Of a DNA stretch of 35,935 nucleotides, positions 15,174-23,253 are shown one piece after another (positions within the stretch are counted from its first letter, which is position 1; each line of letters starts with the position of its first letter). The position numbers and the translations under genes are program-made. The notes below the pieces were generated by a model. The model made no database searches. It worked only from the letters and a program-made list of their open reading frames with translations, and was not told the origin of the DNA. The stretch comes from Lachnospiraceae bacterium (GTDB lineage: Bacteria > Bacillota > Clostridia > Lachnospirales > Lachnospiraceae): contig SVDE01000012.1 in NCBI GenBank assembly GCA_015057955.1, positions 1-35,935 of the forward strand, written 5' to 3'.

Positions 15174-15841
15174 TTAGCATCCTCCGTTTTTATTATGGGA
15201 TCGTCTTTGGTTACAGCCAGATAAAAAGTAAATATGATAATGACATAGCAGATGGTCTTGGGAAGCATGAGCATGCCAAGTATCGGAACTATCCCTGCCA
15301 ATACAGCAACAGGGATGTAGAACGCAAATGAGAGCAGGATCCAAAGCCAGATCAGCTTGAAGCGTTTAACAACGTTCCTGTTCTGGAAGAAGATCACTAT
15401 CACTATGATGCCAAGCGCAAGAAACGGGATGTTCCTCAGACTTCCCCAGAGCGGATCGCTGGAATTTGAAGCCCAGCCGTTCTGGGGGAACAGGCAGAGG
15501 ATGACACGCGCGAAAGCGAGGAAATTTACAATTATGAGGAGCCAACGCTGATCCTTCAGCTGGTAGATCACTGCAGCAATGTGATACACGAACATGTAGA
15601 ACACAGTCATGGTGATCGATGTGATAAGCTTCCCGACGCCGAGAGCGACAGTAAAGTCTGAATCAACGAAATAATTCAGCACCCTCGGGATCAGGTGAAA
15701 AGCGTCACCGCCGCCAAGTATGAGCACCGCTACGCCCATCCAGATTTCGACGCGGTTGCGCGATCTTTTAAGGATCAGTATCCCGACGATGATCGCAATT
15801 GCCAGATATAAAATGTCAAATAAAGACTCTCCGTACTTCAT
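15170..15841 (-). CDS. seven-helix integral membrane protein, unknown function
   Basis: A 223-residue membrane protein with about seven hydrophobic segments: near 7-26, 33-50, 66-92, 99-119, 137-153, 163-184 and 188-210. Short charged loops (KRSRNR, QLKDQR, NRNVVKR) follow the positive-inside pattern. No enzyme or transporter motif stands out. A polar C-terminal tail ends KTEDAK. GGGAGAAAG precedes the ATG. It is the first gene of the - strand operon 15841-11651 and overlaps the lipoprotein gene by ATGA, suggesting a membrane protein-lipoprotein pair. Confidence 0.8.
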   Translation of the reverse strand: MKYGESLFDILYLAIAIIVGILILKRSRNRVEIWMGVAVLILGGGDAFHLIPRVLNYFVDSDFTVALGVGKLITSITMTVFYMFVYHIAAVIYQLKDQRWLLIIVNFLAFARVILCLFPQNGWASNSSDPLWGSLRNIPFLALGIIVIVIFFQNRNVVKRFKLIWLWILLSFAFYIPVAVLAGIVPILGMLMLPKTICYVIIIFTFYLAVTKDDPIIKTEDAK

Positions 15842-15981
15842 GGCTTTCTCCCAATATATTTTCCTATTAATAAATTATATCTCTCATATTTACAGTGTGT
15901 AAAGATTAATTCTGATCACAATTTCTTTTCAAAATCCTGCCGTTGTGCAATAATTATAAAAAAGAAAAGGGCATAGGTTCC

Positions 15982-16443
15982 ATGACAAAAACGGTGAAGA
16001 TATTGATCATAATGGGGGCGCTGCTGATGATCTCACTTTTGTGCGGATGCCATGGCAATGTCAAGGTAAGCGGAATCACATCTTTCAGTTACAGGTTTAC
16101 GACAGGAAACATGGTAAATGCGGATGTTTTCTACGGCCTTGAGTATAAAAACGGTAACTATACAGCGACCGTTAAACCAAATGGAGAGCCGGAACAAAAT
16201 GCGAAAAAGATCAAGGTTGATAAGAGCTTTGAGGAGAACCTGCGAGCCATTCTCGAAAAATACAAAGTCAGCAAATGGAACGGTTTTAACAAGACTAATA
16301 AAATGGTATTGGACGGTAACAGCTTTTATCTGGACATATACATGGAGGAAGGCGACATAAGCGCCCATGGCTATATGTCATGGCCAAACGGATACGCTGA
16401 TTTTAAGGATGAAGTAACAGTCCTTTTTGAGAGCATACAATAA
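15982..16443 (+). CDS. lipoprotein, unknown function (paralog of 14688-15173)
   Basis: A 153-residue predicted lipoprotein. The signal segment LIIMGALLMISLLCGC ends in a lipobox (LCGC). The mature part begins GITSFSYRFTTG, followed by YGLEYKNGNYTATV, a helical FEENLRAILEKYKVSKWNGF and FYLDIYMEEGDISAHGYMSWPNG. The same order of elements occurs in the lipoprotein at 14688-15173. I start it at ATG 15982, since upstream in-frame codons back to 15943 would put charged residues before the signal peptide. The ribosome binding site is weak (AAAAGGG, then ATAGG). The dienelactone hydrolase-like gene follows 17 bases later. Confidence 0.75.
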   Translation: MTKTVKILIIMGALLMISLLCGCHGNVKVSGITSFSYRFTTGNMVNADVFYGLEYKNGNYTATVKPNGEPEQNAKKIKVDKSFEENLRAILEKYKVSKWNGFNKTNKMVLDGNSFYLDIYMEEGDISAHGYMSWPNGYADFKDEVTVLFESIQ

Positions 16444-16460
16444 GAAAGGAGCAACAAATC

Positions 16461-17231
16461 ATGTGGAACAGCTTTAATGTAAGCGACTATGAGGGCATGA
16501 TCGCAGAGACCATCAGGATCGAAGGACATGACGGAAAACCCATACATGCTTACTATTCACGTCCCATAACGGAAAAAGAGGTGCCGGGCATCGTCCTGAT
16601 CCCTCATATGCCGGGCTGGGATGAGTGGTGCCGCGAAACAGCGCGCAGGTTCACCGCACACGGCTACAGCGTTCTCTGTCCGAACATCTATGAGGATTAC
16701 GGCGACGGAACTCCCGCGGAAGTAGCCGCAAGAGCTAAGGAATCAGGAATGGTTCCGGACAAGGATGTCATGGGCGATGTCAAAGGATCGCTTGCATTCC
16801 TGCACAATCAGGCAAATGCCAATGGTAAGGTAGGAGTCATCGGCATGTGCTCAGGCGGCCGTCATACTTTCCTTGCTGCTGCGACACTTGATGGAGTTGA
16901 CGCTGCAGTTGACTGTTGGGGAGGCGGAGTAGTGGCATCTCCGGATCAGCTTACACCTGCACGTCCTGTTGCCCCTATCGACTATGCGGTAGGACTTGGC
17001 TGTCCGCTTCTGGGCATCTTTGGAAATGATGATAAAAACCCCAAACCGGAAGATGTGGACAAACTTGAGGAAGTCCTGAAATCCCTGGGCAAGGAATACG
17101 AGTTTTACAGATATGACGGAGCCGGGCACGGCATCTGGTACTATGACAAGCCAATGTACCGGCAGGAACAGGCGATGGATTCGTGGGACAGAGTCCTTGA
17201 ATTCTTCGAGAGGTATCTGAAAGAGACATGA
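16461..17231 (+). CDS. dienelactone hydrolase family protein
   Basis: A 256-residue alpha/beta hydrolase of the DLH type. The nucleophile is Cys130 in IGMCSGGRH (the family's G-x-C-x-G-G elbow), with Asp190 (FGNDD) and His223 (GAGHG) completing the triad. LIPHMPGWDEW near 46-56 forms the oxyanion region. No signal peptide is present. Classical members open cyclic enol-lactones, but many anaerobe homologs have unknown ester substrates. GAAAGGAG lies upstream of the ATG. The radical SAM gene starts 4 bases after the stop, so the two belong to one operon. Confidence 0.88.
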   Translation: MWNSFNVSDYEGMIAETIRIEGHDGKPIHAYYSRPITEKEVPGIVLIPHMPGWDEWCRETARRFTAHGYSVLCPNIYEDYGDGTPAEVAARAKESGMVPDKDVMGDVKGSLAFLHNQANANGKVGVIGMCSGGRHTFLAAATLDGVDAAVDCWGGGVVASPDQLTPARPVAPIDYAVGLGCPLLGIFGNDDKNPKPEDVDKLEEVLKSLGKEYEFYRYDGAGHGIWYYDKPMYRQEQAMDSWDRVLEFFERYLKET

Positions 17232-17235
17232 TGCC

Positions 17236-18399
17236 GTGACAGATTCAAATATAAAACCATTTGCCGTGATGGCAAAACCGGTCGGATCGCGCTGCAACAT
17301 GAGATGCAGCTATTGTTACTATCTTGACAAAGGCAAGTATTCAACAAGCGCGGTCCAATCCCGGATGAGCGATAATGTGCTCGAACAGATGATAAAGCAG
17401 ACAATAGCGCTTTCAGGAGGCCCCGTCGTTTCATTTACATGGCACGGCGGGGAGCCTACGCTTGCAGGGATAGAGTTTTACAGGAAAGCAGTAGAACTTG
17501 AAAGGAAATATCTTCCCGCAGGCTGGCAGGTCTGGAACAACCTGCAGACGAATGGCCTGCGCATCAGCGACGAGTGGTGCCGATTCCTGAAAGAAAACCG
17601 CTTTGACGTGGGCGTCAGCATAGACGGCTCTGCCGCGATCCATGACAGGAACCGCCATACGGTTAATGGAGATGGAACATTTAATAAAGTGATCCGCGGT
17701 ATCAGGCTTCTGAAGAGCTATGGTATCGAGCCTGATCTTCTGTGCACCGTAAACTCTGCCACAGCAGCTGACCCGTTAGGCGCATACCGGGCTCTTAGGG
17801 AAACAGGCTGCGGGTGGATACAGTTCATCCCCATAGTAGTGCGCCGCCCTGACGGGACTTTGTCCAAACAGAGCGTAACAGGCGAAGATTACGGCAGATT
17901 CCTGTGTGCAGTCTTTGACGAGTGGGCAAAACACGATATCGGCAGGCTGGATGTCCAGCTTTTTGCCGAGATGGCGCGGATCATGGCCGGCGGTGAGGCG
18001 AGTCTTTGCTGGATGGGCAGGACCTGCGGCCGCGTGCTCATTGCGGAAGAGGACGGCAGCATATATTCCTGCGACCATTTTGTAGACGGTGAACACCGCC
18101 TTGGGAATATTAAGACAGATGAACTTGGCTCCCTGTTGGACAGCGACAGACAGCTGCTTTTTGGTAATTCAAAAGAGACAGGGCTGACATCTGAATGCAG
18201 GAATTGTCCGTACCTTACGTACTGCAACGGCGGATGTCCGAAAGACCGGTTTGGAAAGAGCGTGAACGGAGAAGAAGGACAATATGCCCTATGCACGGGA
18301 CTGAAAGCGTTTTTCGCCCATGCCGAGCCGATAATGAAGCGGATAATGGAGCTTAGTTCCGATGGAATGAAGCCGCATGAGATAATGAAAAAGCTGTAA
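17236..18399 (+). CDS. radical SAM/SPASM protein, anaerobic sulfatase-maturase (anSME) type
   Basis: A 387-residue radical SAM enzyme. CNMRCSYCYY gives the CxxxCxxC cluster (Cys20, Cys24, Cys27). FTWHGGEPTLAG, NLQTNGLRI, VSIDGSAAIHDRNR and LLCTVN are SAM-barrel motifs. The C-terminal SPASM region holds LCWMGRTCGR, IYSCDHFVDGEHRLGN (containing the conserved Asp of anSMEs) and ECRNCPYLTYCNGGCPKDRF. Known members convert a Cys or Ser of sulfatases to formylglycine. No sulfatase is encoded in this window, so its client is elsewhere or is a different protein. The start is GTG 17236, needed to retain the conserved KPFAVMAKPVG segment; the SD is weak, consistent with coupling to the preceding gene. 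Confidence 0.85.
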   Translation: MTDSNIKPFAVMAKPVGSRCNMRCSYCYYLDKGKYSTSAVQSRMSDNVLEQMIKQTIALSGGPVVSFTWHGGEPTLAGIEFYRKAVELERKYLPAGWQVWNNLQTNGLRISDEWCRFLKENRFDVGVSIDGSAAIHDRNRHTVNGDGTFNKVIRGIRLLKSYGIEPDLLCTVNSATAADPLGAYRALRETGCGWIQFIPIVVRRPDGTLSKQSVTGEDYGRFLCAVFDEWAKHDIGRLDVQLFAEMARIMAGGEASLCWMGRTCGRVLIAEEDGSIYSCDHFVDGEHRLGNIKTDELGSLLDSDRQLLFGNSKETGLTSECRNCPYLTYCNGGCPKDRFGKSVNGEEGQYALCTGLKAFFAHAEPIMKRIMELSSDGMKPHEIMKKL

Positions 18400-18422
18400 A
18401 AATAAGAACAGATCATGTAATA

Positions 18423-18452
18423 AAAACCCCGGAGCAGCAGCTCCGGGGTTTT
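18423..18452. terminator. bidirectional intrinsic terminator
   Basis: Perfect 13-bp stem AAAACCCCGGAGC / GCTCCGGGGTTTT with loop AGCA. It is A-rich on the left and T-rich on the right, and lies between the convergent radical SAM (+) and binding-protein (-) genes, so it can end both transcripts. Confidence 0.92.
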
Positions 18453-18480
18453 GTCGTGTATTCAGTTTCGTTTCAGAACA

Positions 18481-20196
18481 TTATTCAGCAGGTGTGAAAG
18501 CACCGGGTGTGAAGCTGTTCTGGTTTCCTGAAAGTGCAGGGATATATTTGCTGCTGAGAGCTGTCTGGTTGTTGAAGCAGCAGAGAGCATAACCCATGCA
18601 TTTATCAAATGTGAAGTACTGATCCCATGCAGCAATTGAAGCATCGTCATGGACGAACAGAATGTCTTCATAAAGCTTATCCATTTCGGGGTCTTCAATA
18701 CCGCAAGCGTTTAATCCATGAAGAGTATTCATGTCATTGCCTGACCACCATCTTCTCATGGTGTTAGGAAGGTATGAGCCGCCACCGAATGTATCGAAAC
18801 GGATATCCCACTTGGTCCAGTCGTACTGGATCTCCTGCATTGTGCTCATTTCTGCCATCAGAAGGTCAGACTTGATACCGATCTCATTGAGCATTGACTG
18901 GACAAGAACGGTTGCCTGTCCTCTCATGTCCATGTCAGAGAAGAGAATGACCAGCGTCTCGCCATTGTAATTTGAAGCAGCAAGGCACTCTTTTGCCTTT
19001 TCGACGTTGTAGTCATAATACTCGCGGCCGGTTGTCCACTCTTCAGGAGCATCAAGCATACGGGGTGACATGCCATATGCCGGATATGCAGGTGCATCGA
19101 TGCCCTCTGCGATGGCTGCATTGTCGATAGCGTAGCAGATTGCCTGACGAAGGTTGATATCTGAGCAAGGGGATGCTTCGTTCAGATTAAAGTAGAATGA
19201 TACCGGAGGATCGACCGGGATATCTACAACCGTGATGTCCGGATTTCCGGCATACATTGCAACATCAGCAAGGTTCATTGATGAACAAGCGTCCACAGCA
19301 CCATTCTCCAGGGCGATGGCTCTTGCAGCACCGTCTGTGATAACGTCGCAGCGGATCTCTTTGAAGTTCTGGTAACGTGTTACATAGTCGTTCTCAGCAA
19401 GCCATGCTTCATCATCGATCTTGTTATACCAGTAATCTTCATTTGCTTCGAAAATGGCATAGGAGCCTTCCATAAATTCTTTAACCTTGTAAGGGCCTGT
19501 GCCTATGGGATTCATGGCCATATGATCGGGATCTCCCTCATATGCTGCCTGTGAGAAGATAGGAGGGTTGCTGATCTGCTTTACATACTCGCCAACTGTG
19601 AATGCCTCTTTGTTGTGCCAGATGAAAGTATAATCGCCTGTAACTTCGATATTGTCGAGCTTTGCAACTGCGCCAAGGTTACCTGAATCAACATAAGCCT
19701 GGATGCTCCACTTTACATCGTTAGCTGTTATGTTGTTGCCATTGAAATCAGTAATGAAATCCCAGAGCTCGCATTCGTAATCAAGATCGCTTATCTGTTC
19801 GATGCTCTTGAGCATGAGAAGATGGAAACCACCCTGCTTGTCAGCCTCTGCGAGTTTCTCAATAGTGGGGATAGCCACACCAAAGCCGCCGCCCCTTGTT
19901 AAGGGATCAAAGCTGGTTACGCCTGAGTTGCATGCTATTGTAACAAGATCGCCGAAGTATTCGCCGGGCTCAGCTCTGCGTACCTGGCTAAGAAGCTGAA
20001 CGTCAACTGTGTCTTCACCTTCACCCTGTCTGATATCAGCGTCAGTATTTCCTTCAGTATTGGCCTGTGTAGCCTCTGTAGGAGCAGCCTGAGTGTCAGC
20101 AGGAGCAGCTGTTGTCTGTGCGGATCCGCCGCCGCATCCTGCAAGAAGCGAAACGGAAAGGATACCTGCAAACAATAATGATAAGATCTTCTTCAT
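18481..20196 (-). CDS. ABC transporter solute-binding lipoprotein, family 5 (orphan)
   Basis: A 571-residue extracellular binding protein of the peptide/nickel/opine (SBP_bac_5) family. The lipoprotein signal ends in SLLAGC (Cys21), followed by a low-complexity Ala/Thr/Gln/Pro linker to about residue 50. Family features include MNPIGTGPYKVKEFMEGSYAIFEAN, NLRQAICYAIDNAAIAEG and YNVEKAKECLAASNYNGE. The ligand is not deducible. AAAAGGAG precedes the ATG. No permease or ATPase genes are adjacent: the gene stands alone between a terminator and its promoter region, so it must use transporter parts encoded elsewhere. It is homologous in family, but not closely similar, to the protein at 29981-32062. 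Confidence 0.92.
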   Translation of the reverse strand: MKKILSLLFAGILSVSLLAGCGGGSAQTTAAPADTQAAPTEATQANTEGNTDADIRQGEGEDTVDVQLLSQVRRAEPGEYFGDLVTIACNSGVTSFDPLTRGGGFGVAIPTIEKLAEADKQGGFHLLMLKSIEQISDLDYECELWDFITDFNGNNITANDVKWSIQAYVDSGNLGAVAKLDNIEVTGDYTFIWHNKEAFTVGEYVKQISNPPIFSQAAYEGDPDHMAMNPIGTGPYKVKEFMEGSYAIFEANEDYWYNKIDDEAWLAENDYVTRYQNFKEIRCDVITDGAARAIALENGAVDACSSMNLADVAMYAGNPDITVVDIPVDPPVSFYFNLNEASPCSDINLRQAICYAIDNAAIAEGIDAPAYPAYGMSPRMLDAPEEWTTGREYYDYNVEKAKECLAASNYNGETLVILFSDMDMRGQATVLVQSMLNEIGIKSDLLMAEMSTMQEIQYDWTKWDIRFDTFGGGSYLPNTMRRWWSGNDMNTLHGLNACGIEDPEMDKLYEDILFVHDDASIAAWDQYFTFDKCMGYALCCFNNQTALSSKYIPALSGNQNSFTPGAFTPAE

Positions 20197-20215
20197 TTGT
20201 TTTCTCCTTTTAAAT

Positions 20216-20269
20216 TTTTTATATTGAAAAACTATTTTTAACAGTTCCTCAATTTGAAAACATTATAAT
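20216..20269 (-). promoter_or_regulatory. promoter region of the orphan binding protein with LysR-box-like repeats
   Basis: On the - strand TATAAT (20267-20262) is a candidate -10. Just inside it lies TTCC-TCAATT-TGAAAA (20245-20260, + strand reading), similar to the boxes in front of the LysR gene. A second TTGAAAA (20224-20230) places its GAAAA exactly 30 bases from the first. The second copy lacks the TTCC half. The rest of the 20197-20493 gap is A/T-rich with nothing else I can support, apart from a possible TATAAT at 20426-20431 for the + gene. Confidence 0.4.
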
Positions 20270-20493
20270 TAACTGATCTCTGCCGCATTCAATACGTTCT
20301 GAACATATATATTCCGTTTTACAGAAAATGAATATCAGAATTTTCCGCGGTATTCCTCCGCAATGGGGAAATAGTCCCGGCATAAATCACCTGCTGCTAT
20401 ATTTATTCAGGATAAAAGAACAATTTATAATCTCCTCAAGACAAATGAAAACCTTCAGGAAGTACCTGAAAGATCACATGAAAGGAGTTAAAG

Positions 20494-21042
20494 ATGTTCG
20501 TCCGCATAATTGGGATTATCGCCCTGATCTGGCTGGTAATATTTATCTTTGCAAGGATAAGCACCAGGAAGGGTGAGAAATACAGCCCTGAAAAAGCACA
20601 GAGCAAAGTTGTGGATGAAGCAGGGTCTCCCGAAAAGAAAGAAACCGATCCATACAAAGCTGCGATGGGACACGTAAAAGCCATCTCAGCATCCCTGTAC
20701 CAGATCTGCTGCATGGACATACGGAATGCCGGTATGAGAGTCCTTAGGATCGCGAAAGACATGCTCAGGGAAAAGTATGAGGGAAAGAAAGAATGCAAAG
20801 GCTATGCCCAGTTTGAGAGATATTATCTCCCGACCCTCAGAAAAACTGTGGACAACTACAGCAGGATGGAAGAGAAGGACATGACAGACCTCAAGATCCG
20901 TGCGGACATGATGAGTTATCTGCAGAGCTGCGAGGAAGCATTCTCGAAATTATATGCAAGCATGTTCAGCGATGACATCCTAAACATGGAAGTCCAGATG
21001 GAAGCAATGAACATAACAATGAAAAGAGACGGTCTGCTGTAA
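20494..21042 (+). CDS. membrane-anchored XpaC-like protein
   Basis: A 182-residue protein with one N-terminal membrane segment (residues 3-21, IGIIALIWLVIFIFA) followed by a charged linker and a helical cytoplasmic domain. The segment FERYYLPTLRKTVDNYSRM is characteristic of the XpaC/YceN group (5-bromo-4-chloroindolyl phosphate hydrolysis protein, Pfam Halogen_Hydrol), often paired with TelA-like proteins. No telA-like gene is adjacent. AAAGGAG stands 7 bases before the ATG. The name refers to a phenotype, not to a known enzyme. The family assignment rests on one motif and overall layout. Confidence 0.6.
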   Translation: MFVRIIGIIALIWLVIFIFARISTRKGEKYSPEKAQSKVVDEAGSPEKKETDPYKAAMGHVKAISASLYQICCMDIRNAGMRVLRIAKDMLREKYEGKKECKGYAQFERYYLPTLRKTVDNYSRMEEKDMTDLKIRADMMSYLQSCEEAFSKLYASMFSDDILNMEVQMEAMNITMKRDGLL

Positions 21043-21064
21043 GGCAGGCCGTCCGGCTTTTTAG
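21022..21064. terminator. bidirectional terminator, stop codon in its loop
   Basis: A 10-bp stem GACGGTCTGC / GCAGGCCGTC (one G-T pair) with loop TGTAAG that contains part of the TAA stop of the XpaC-like gene. On the - strand the stem is followed at once by TCTTTT, ending the sugar operon; on + a TTTTT run follows after four bases. Confidence 0.7.
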
Positions 21065-21069
21065 AAGTA

Positions 21070-22542
21070 TCACCAGCTGCCTTTCAGCGCGCTGTAGTAT
21101 CTGTCAAATCTTTCTTTTACTTCTTTATACAGTTGTTTCACATCAGGCCCGGGTTCTCTGACAGAAGATATCTTAAGAAAACGGTCAACCGCTGAAAAGT
21201 CTTTATAGACCCCGGTTCCGACTCCGGCACAAACAGCAGCTCCCATGGAACCTGCCTCTTCGAGCACGGCAGGGACCAGTATGCGTGCGTCATAGATATC
21301 CGCCATTATCTGCTGCCAAAGAGAACTTTTTGCGCCTCCGCCAAGCAGAGTAAGCTCGTTAACGTCTATGCTGCCTCTTAGGACATCAAGGATGATGCCC
21401 AGGTTGCAGGCAACTCCTTCAAGCACGCTTCTTATGAGATCGCCTTTTGATGTCTGGGGTGTAAGTCCGATAAAACAGCCTTTGGCGTCATCATCCCATC
21501 TGGGAGCCCGTTCACCGATAAGATAGGGCAGGAAGGTCAGGCCGCCTGATCCGGGGGAACTTTTTGCGGCTTCAGTATTGATATCATCATATGAAATATC
21601 AGGGAAGAGGGTGTGCTTAAGCCAACTTAATGATCCGCCTGCATACTGCATGGTCCCGTTAGGAGCATACAGCCCGGGGATCATGTGAGCCCAGGTAACA
21701 GTCCTCATCTGAGGATCAATGAGGTGCTCTTCGGCAGTAGTGGTGATCCATGCGGAAGTTCCAAGACAGCAGAATGTCTTCCCTGGCGTAATGGACCCGG
21801 CTCCGACATTGCTGGCGACGCCGTCTCCGGCGCCGATAATGACGGGAGTGCCTTTCGCCAGACCGGTCTTTTCAGATGCTTCGTCTGTTACTGTCCCTGC
21901 GATGAATGTTGAGGGGTGTACATCCGGCAGCTTATTCCGGTCAATGTCTGTAAGAGACAGCAGCTCGTCTGACCAGTCAAGAGTTTTAAGATCAAAGAAG
22001 CCGCAGCCGTTTGCGTCGGAATGATCCGTACAGAATGTGCCGGTGAGCTTCAGCACGATAAAGTCCTTTGCATTCAGGGTCTTATATGTCTGTTCATATA
22101 TCTCCGGCTCATTCTTCTGTATCCACATGAACTTGTATAGTCCATATGATTGGCTGATCCTGTGACCGCAGACTTTGTAGTAATCGAAGAGAGATATCTT
22201 TGCAGCAATGCCTGCAGCTTCTTCCCTGGCGCGCATGTCTGCCCATATGATCGCAGGCCTTAAAGGATCGCCGGCCCGGTCCACGCAAAGGCAGCCCATC
22301 ATCTGACCGCTGAAACTGATCCCGGAAATGTCTTGTGGATCTATGCCGCTTTTTCTGATCAGACTTGAAGTAGAGGCGCAGAAAGCATTCCACCAGTCCT
22401 CTGCATTCTGTTCCGCCCAATTTGAATTAAAATAATGCGTATCATAGGAAGACAGAGAACTTGCGATAAGCTCTCCGTCTGTCGAGAACAAAGTCGCTTT
22501 GTCTCCGCTGGTCCCGAGATCATGCGCTAACAGGTATTTCAT
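21070..22542 (-). CDS. FGGY-family carbohydrate kinase (xylulokinase-like)
   Basis: A 490-residue sugar kinase with the two-domain FGGY/actin fold. The N-terminal phosphate motif is AHDLGTSGDKATLF (6-19), the likely catalytic base Asp240 is in GAGDGVAS, and LGGGAKSSLWQQIMAD plus EEAGSMGAAVCAG are the C-terminal ATP-site motifs. The loop SGQMMG (78-83) differs from the SGQMHG of classical XylB, so the substrate may not be D-xylulose itself. It is the last gene of the operon eda-kdgK-deoC-kinase, starting 6 bases after deoC. A lyxose isomerase gene in the facing operon could supply D-xylulose. Confidence 0.85.
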   Translation of the reverse strand: MKYLLAHDLGTSGDKATLFSTDGELIASSLSSYDTHYFNSNWAEQNAEDWWNAFCASTSSLIRKSGIDPQDISGISFSGQMMGCLCVDRAGDPLRPAIIWADMRAREEAAGIAAKISLFDYYKVCGHRISQSYGLYKFMWIQKNEPEIYEQTYKTLNAKDFIVLKLTGTFCTDHSDANGCGFFDLKTLDWSDELLSLTDIDRNKLPDVHPSTFIAGTVTDEASEKTGLAKGTPVIIGAGDGVASNVGAGSITPGKTFCCLGTSAWITTTAEEHLIDPQMRTVTWAHMIPGLYAPNGTMQYAGGSLSWLKHTLFPDISYDDINTEAAKSSPGSGGLTFLPYLIGERAPRWDDDAKGCFIGLTPQTSKGDLIRSVLEGVACNLGIILDVLRGSIDVNELTLLGGGAKSSLWQQIMADIYDARILVPAVLEEAGSMGAAVCAGVGTGVYKDFSAVDRFLKISSVREPGPDVKQLYKEVKERFDRYYSALKGSW

Positions 22543-22548
22543 GTCATT

Positions 22549-23244
22549 TTATCCGTTTCTTGCAGCGTCGAACTCTTCGAGGATCTTAAGGGAACTGCTG
22601 GTTCCTATCCTCTCGGCGCCTGCATCTATCATTTCAGCACAAGCCTGCCATCCGCGGATCCCTCCCGCAGCTTTGACTTTAACCTTGTCTCCTACTGTCT
22701 CCTTCATCAGTTTTACTGCCTGGACAGTTGCTCCGCTTGTTCCGAATCCGGTACTTGTCTTAATGAAATCGGGTTCCACTTCTTTTGCGATCTGAGCGAT
22801 CTTTACGATATCCTCATCGGTAAGGTAGCAGATCTCAAAAATGACTTTGATCAGGACGCCTGCTTCCCGGCAGAGAGCTGTCATCTGTTCCATTTCATCT
22901 CTGATGTAGTCAAAATTGCCGTTTTTAACTTCACCGACATTGATGACATAATCGATCTCATCGGCGCCGTTTGCTATGGCATCCTTTGTCTCGGCAATCT
23001 TTCCTGCGATCGTCATCTGTCCGAGAGGAAAACTGATCGCTGCGCCAACATGAACGCCGGTACCATCAAGCAGTCTGCGGCACAAGGCTACAGGGGCTGA
23101 GTTGATGGCTACCATTGCAAAGTGACCGTCAGCAGCTTCACGGCAAAGTGTTTTGAAAGCCTCTTTGTCAGCAAATGCTTTAAGGTTTGTATGGTCGAAA
23201 AGAGAACACAGCTCTTCGCGCGTAATGGTCTTGCTGTTATACAT
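22549..23244 (-). CDS. deoC: deoxyribose-phosphate aldolase
   Basis: A 231-residue class I aldolase that splits 2-deoxy-D-ribose 5-phosphate into glyceraldehyde 3-phosphate and acetaldehyde. The catalytic residues are present: Asp98 in ADEIDYVINVG, Schiff-base Lys162 in DFIKTSTGFG, and Lys191 in KVKAAGGIRG. Length and motifs are typical. AGGAG precedes the ATG, 9 bases after kdgK. It is placed with KDG-pathway genes rather than with nucleoside genes (deoB, pdp, cdd), so its natural role here may be a sugar-derived substrate. Confidence 0.93.
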   Translation of the reverse strand: MYNSKTITREELCSLFDHTNLKAFADKEAFKTLCREAADGHFAMVAINSAPVALCRRLLDGTGVHVGAAISFPLGQMTIAGKIAETKDAIANGADEIDYVINVGEVKNGNFDYIRDEMEQMTALCREAGVLIKVIFEICYLTDEDIVKIAQIAKEVEPDFIKTSTGFGTSGATVQAVKLMKETVGDKVKVKAAGGIRGWQACAEMIDAGAERIGTSSSLKILEEFDAARNG

Positions 23245-23253
23245 TATGGTCTC

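Noticed and set aside
20328-20576. 82-codon + strand frame upstream of and overlapping the XpaC-like gene
   Set aside because: No ribosome binding site, and it overlaps a well supported gene in another frame.
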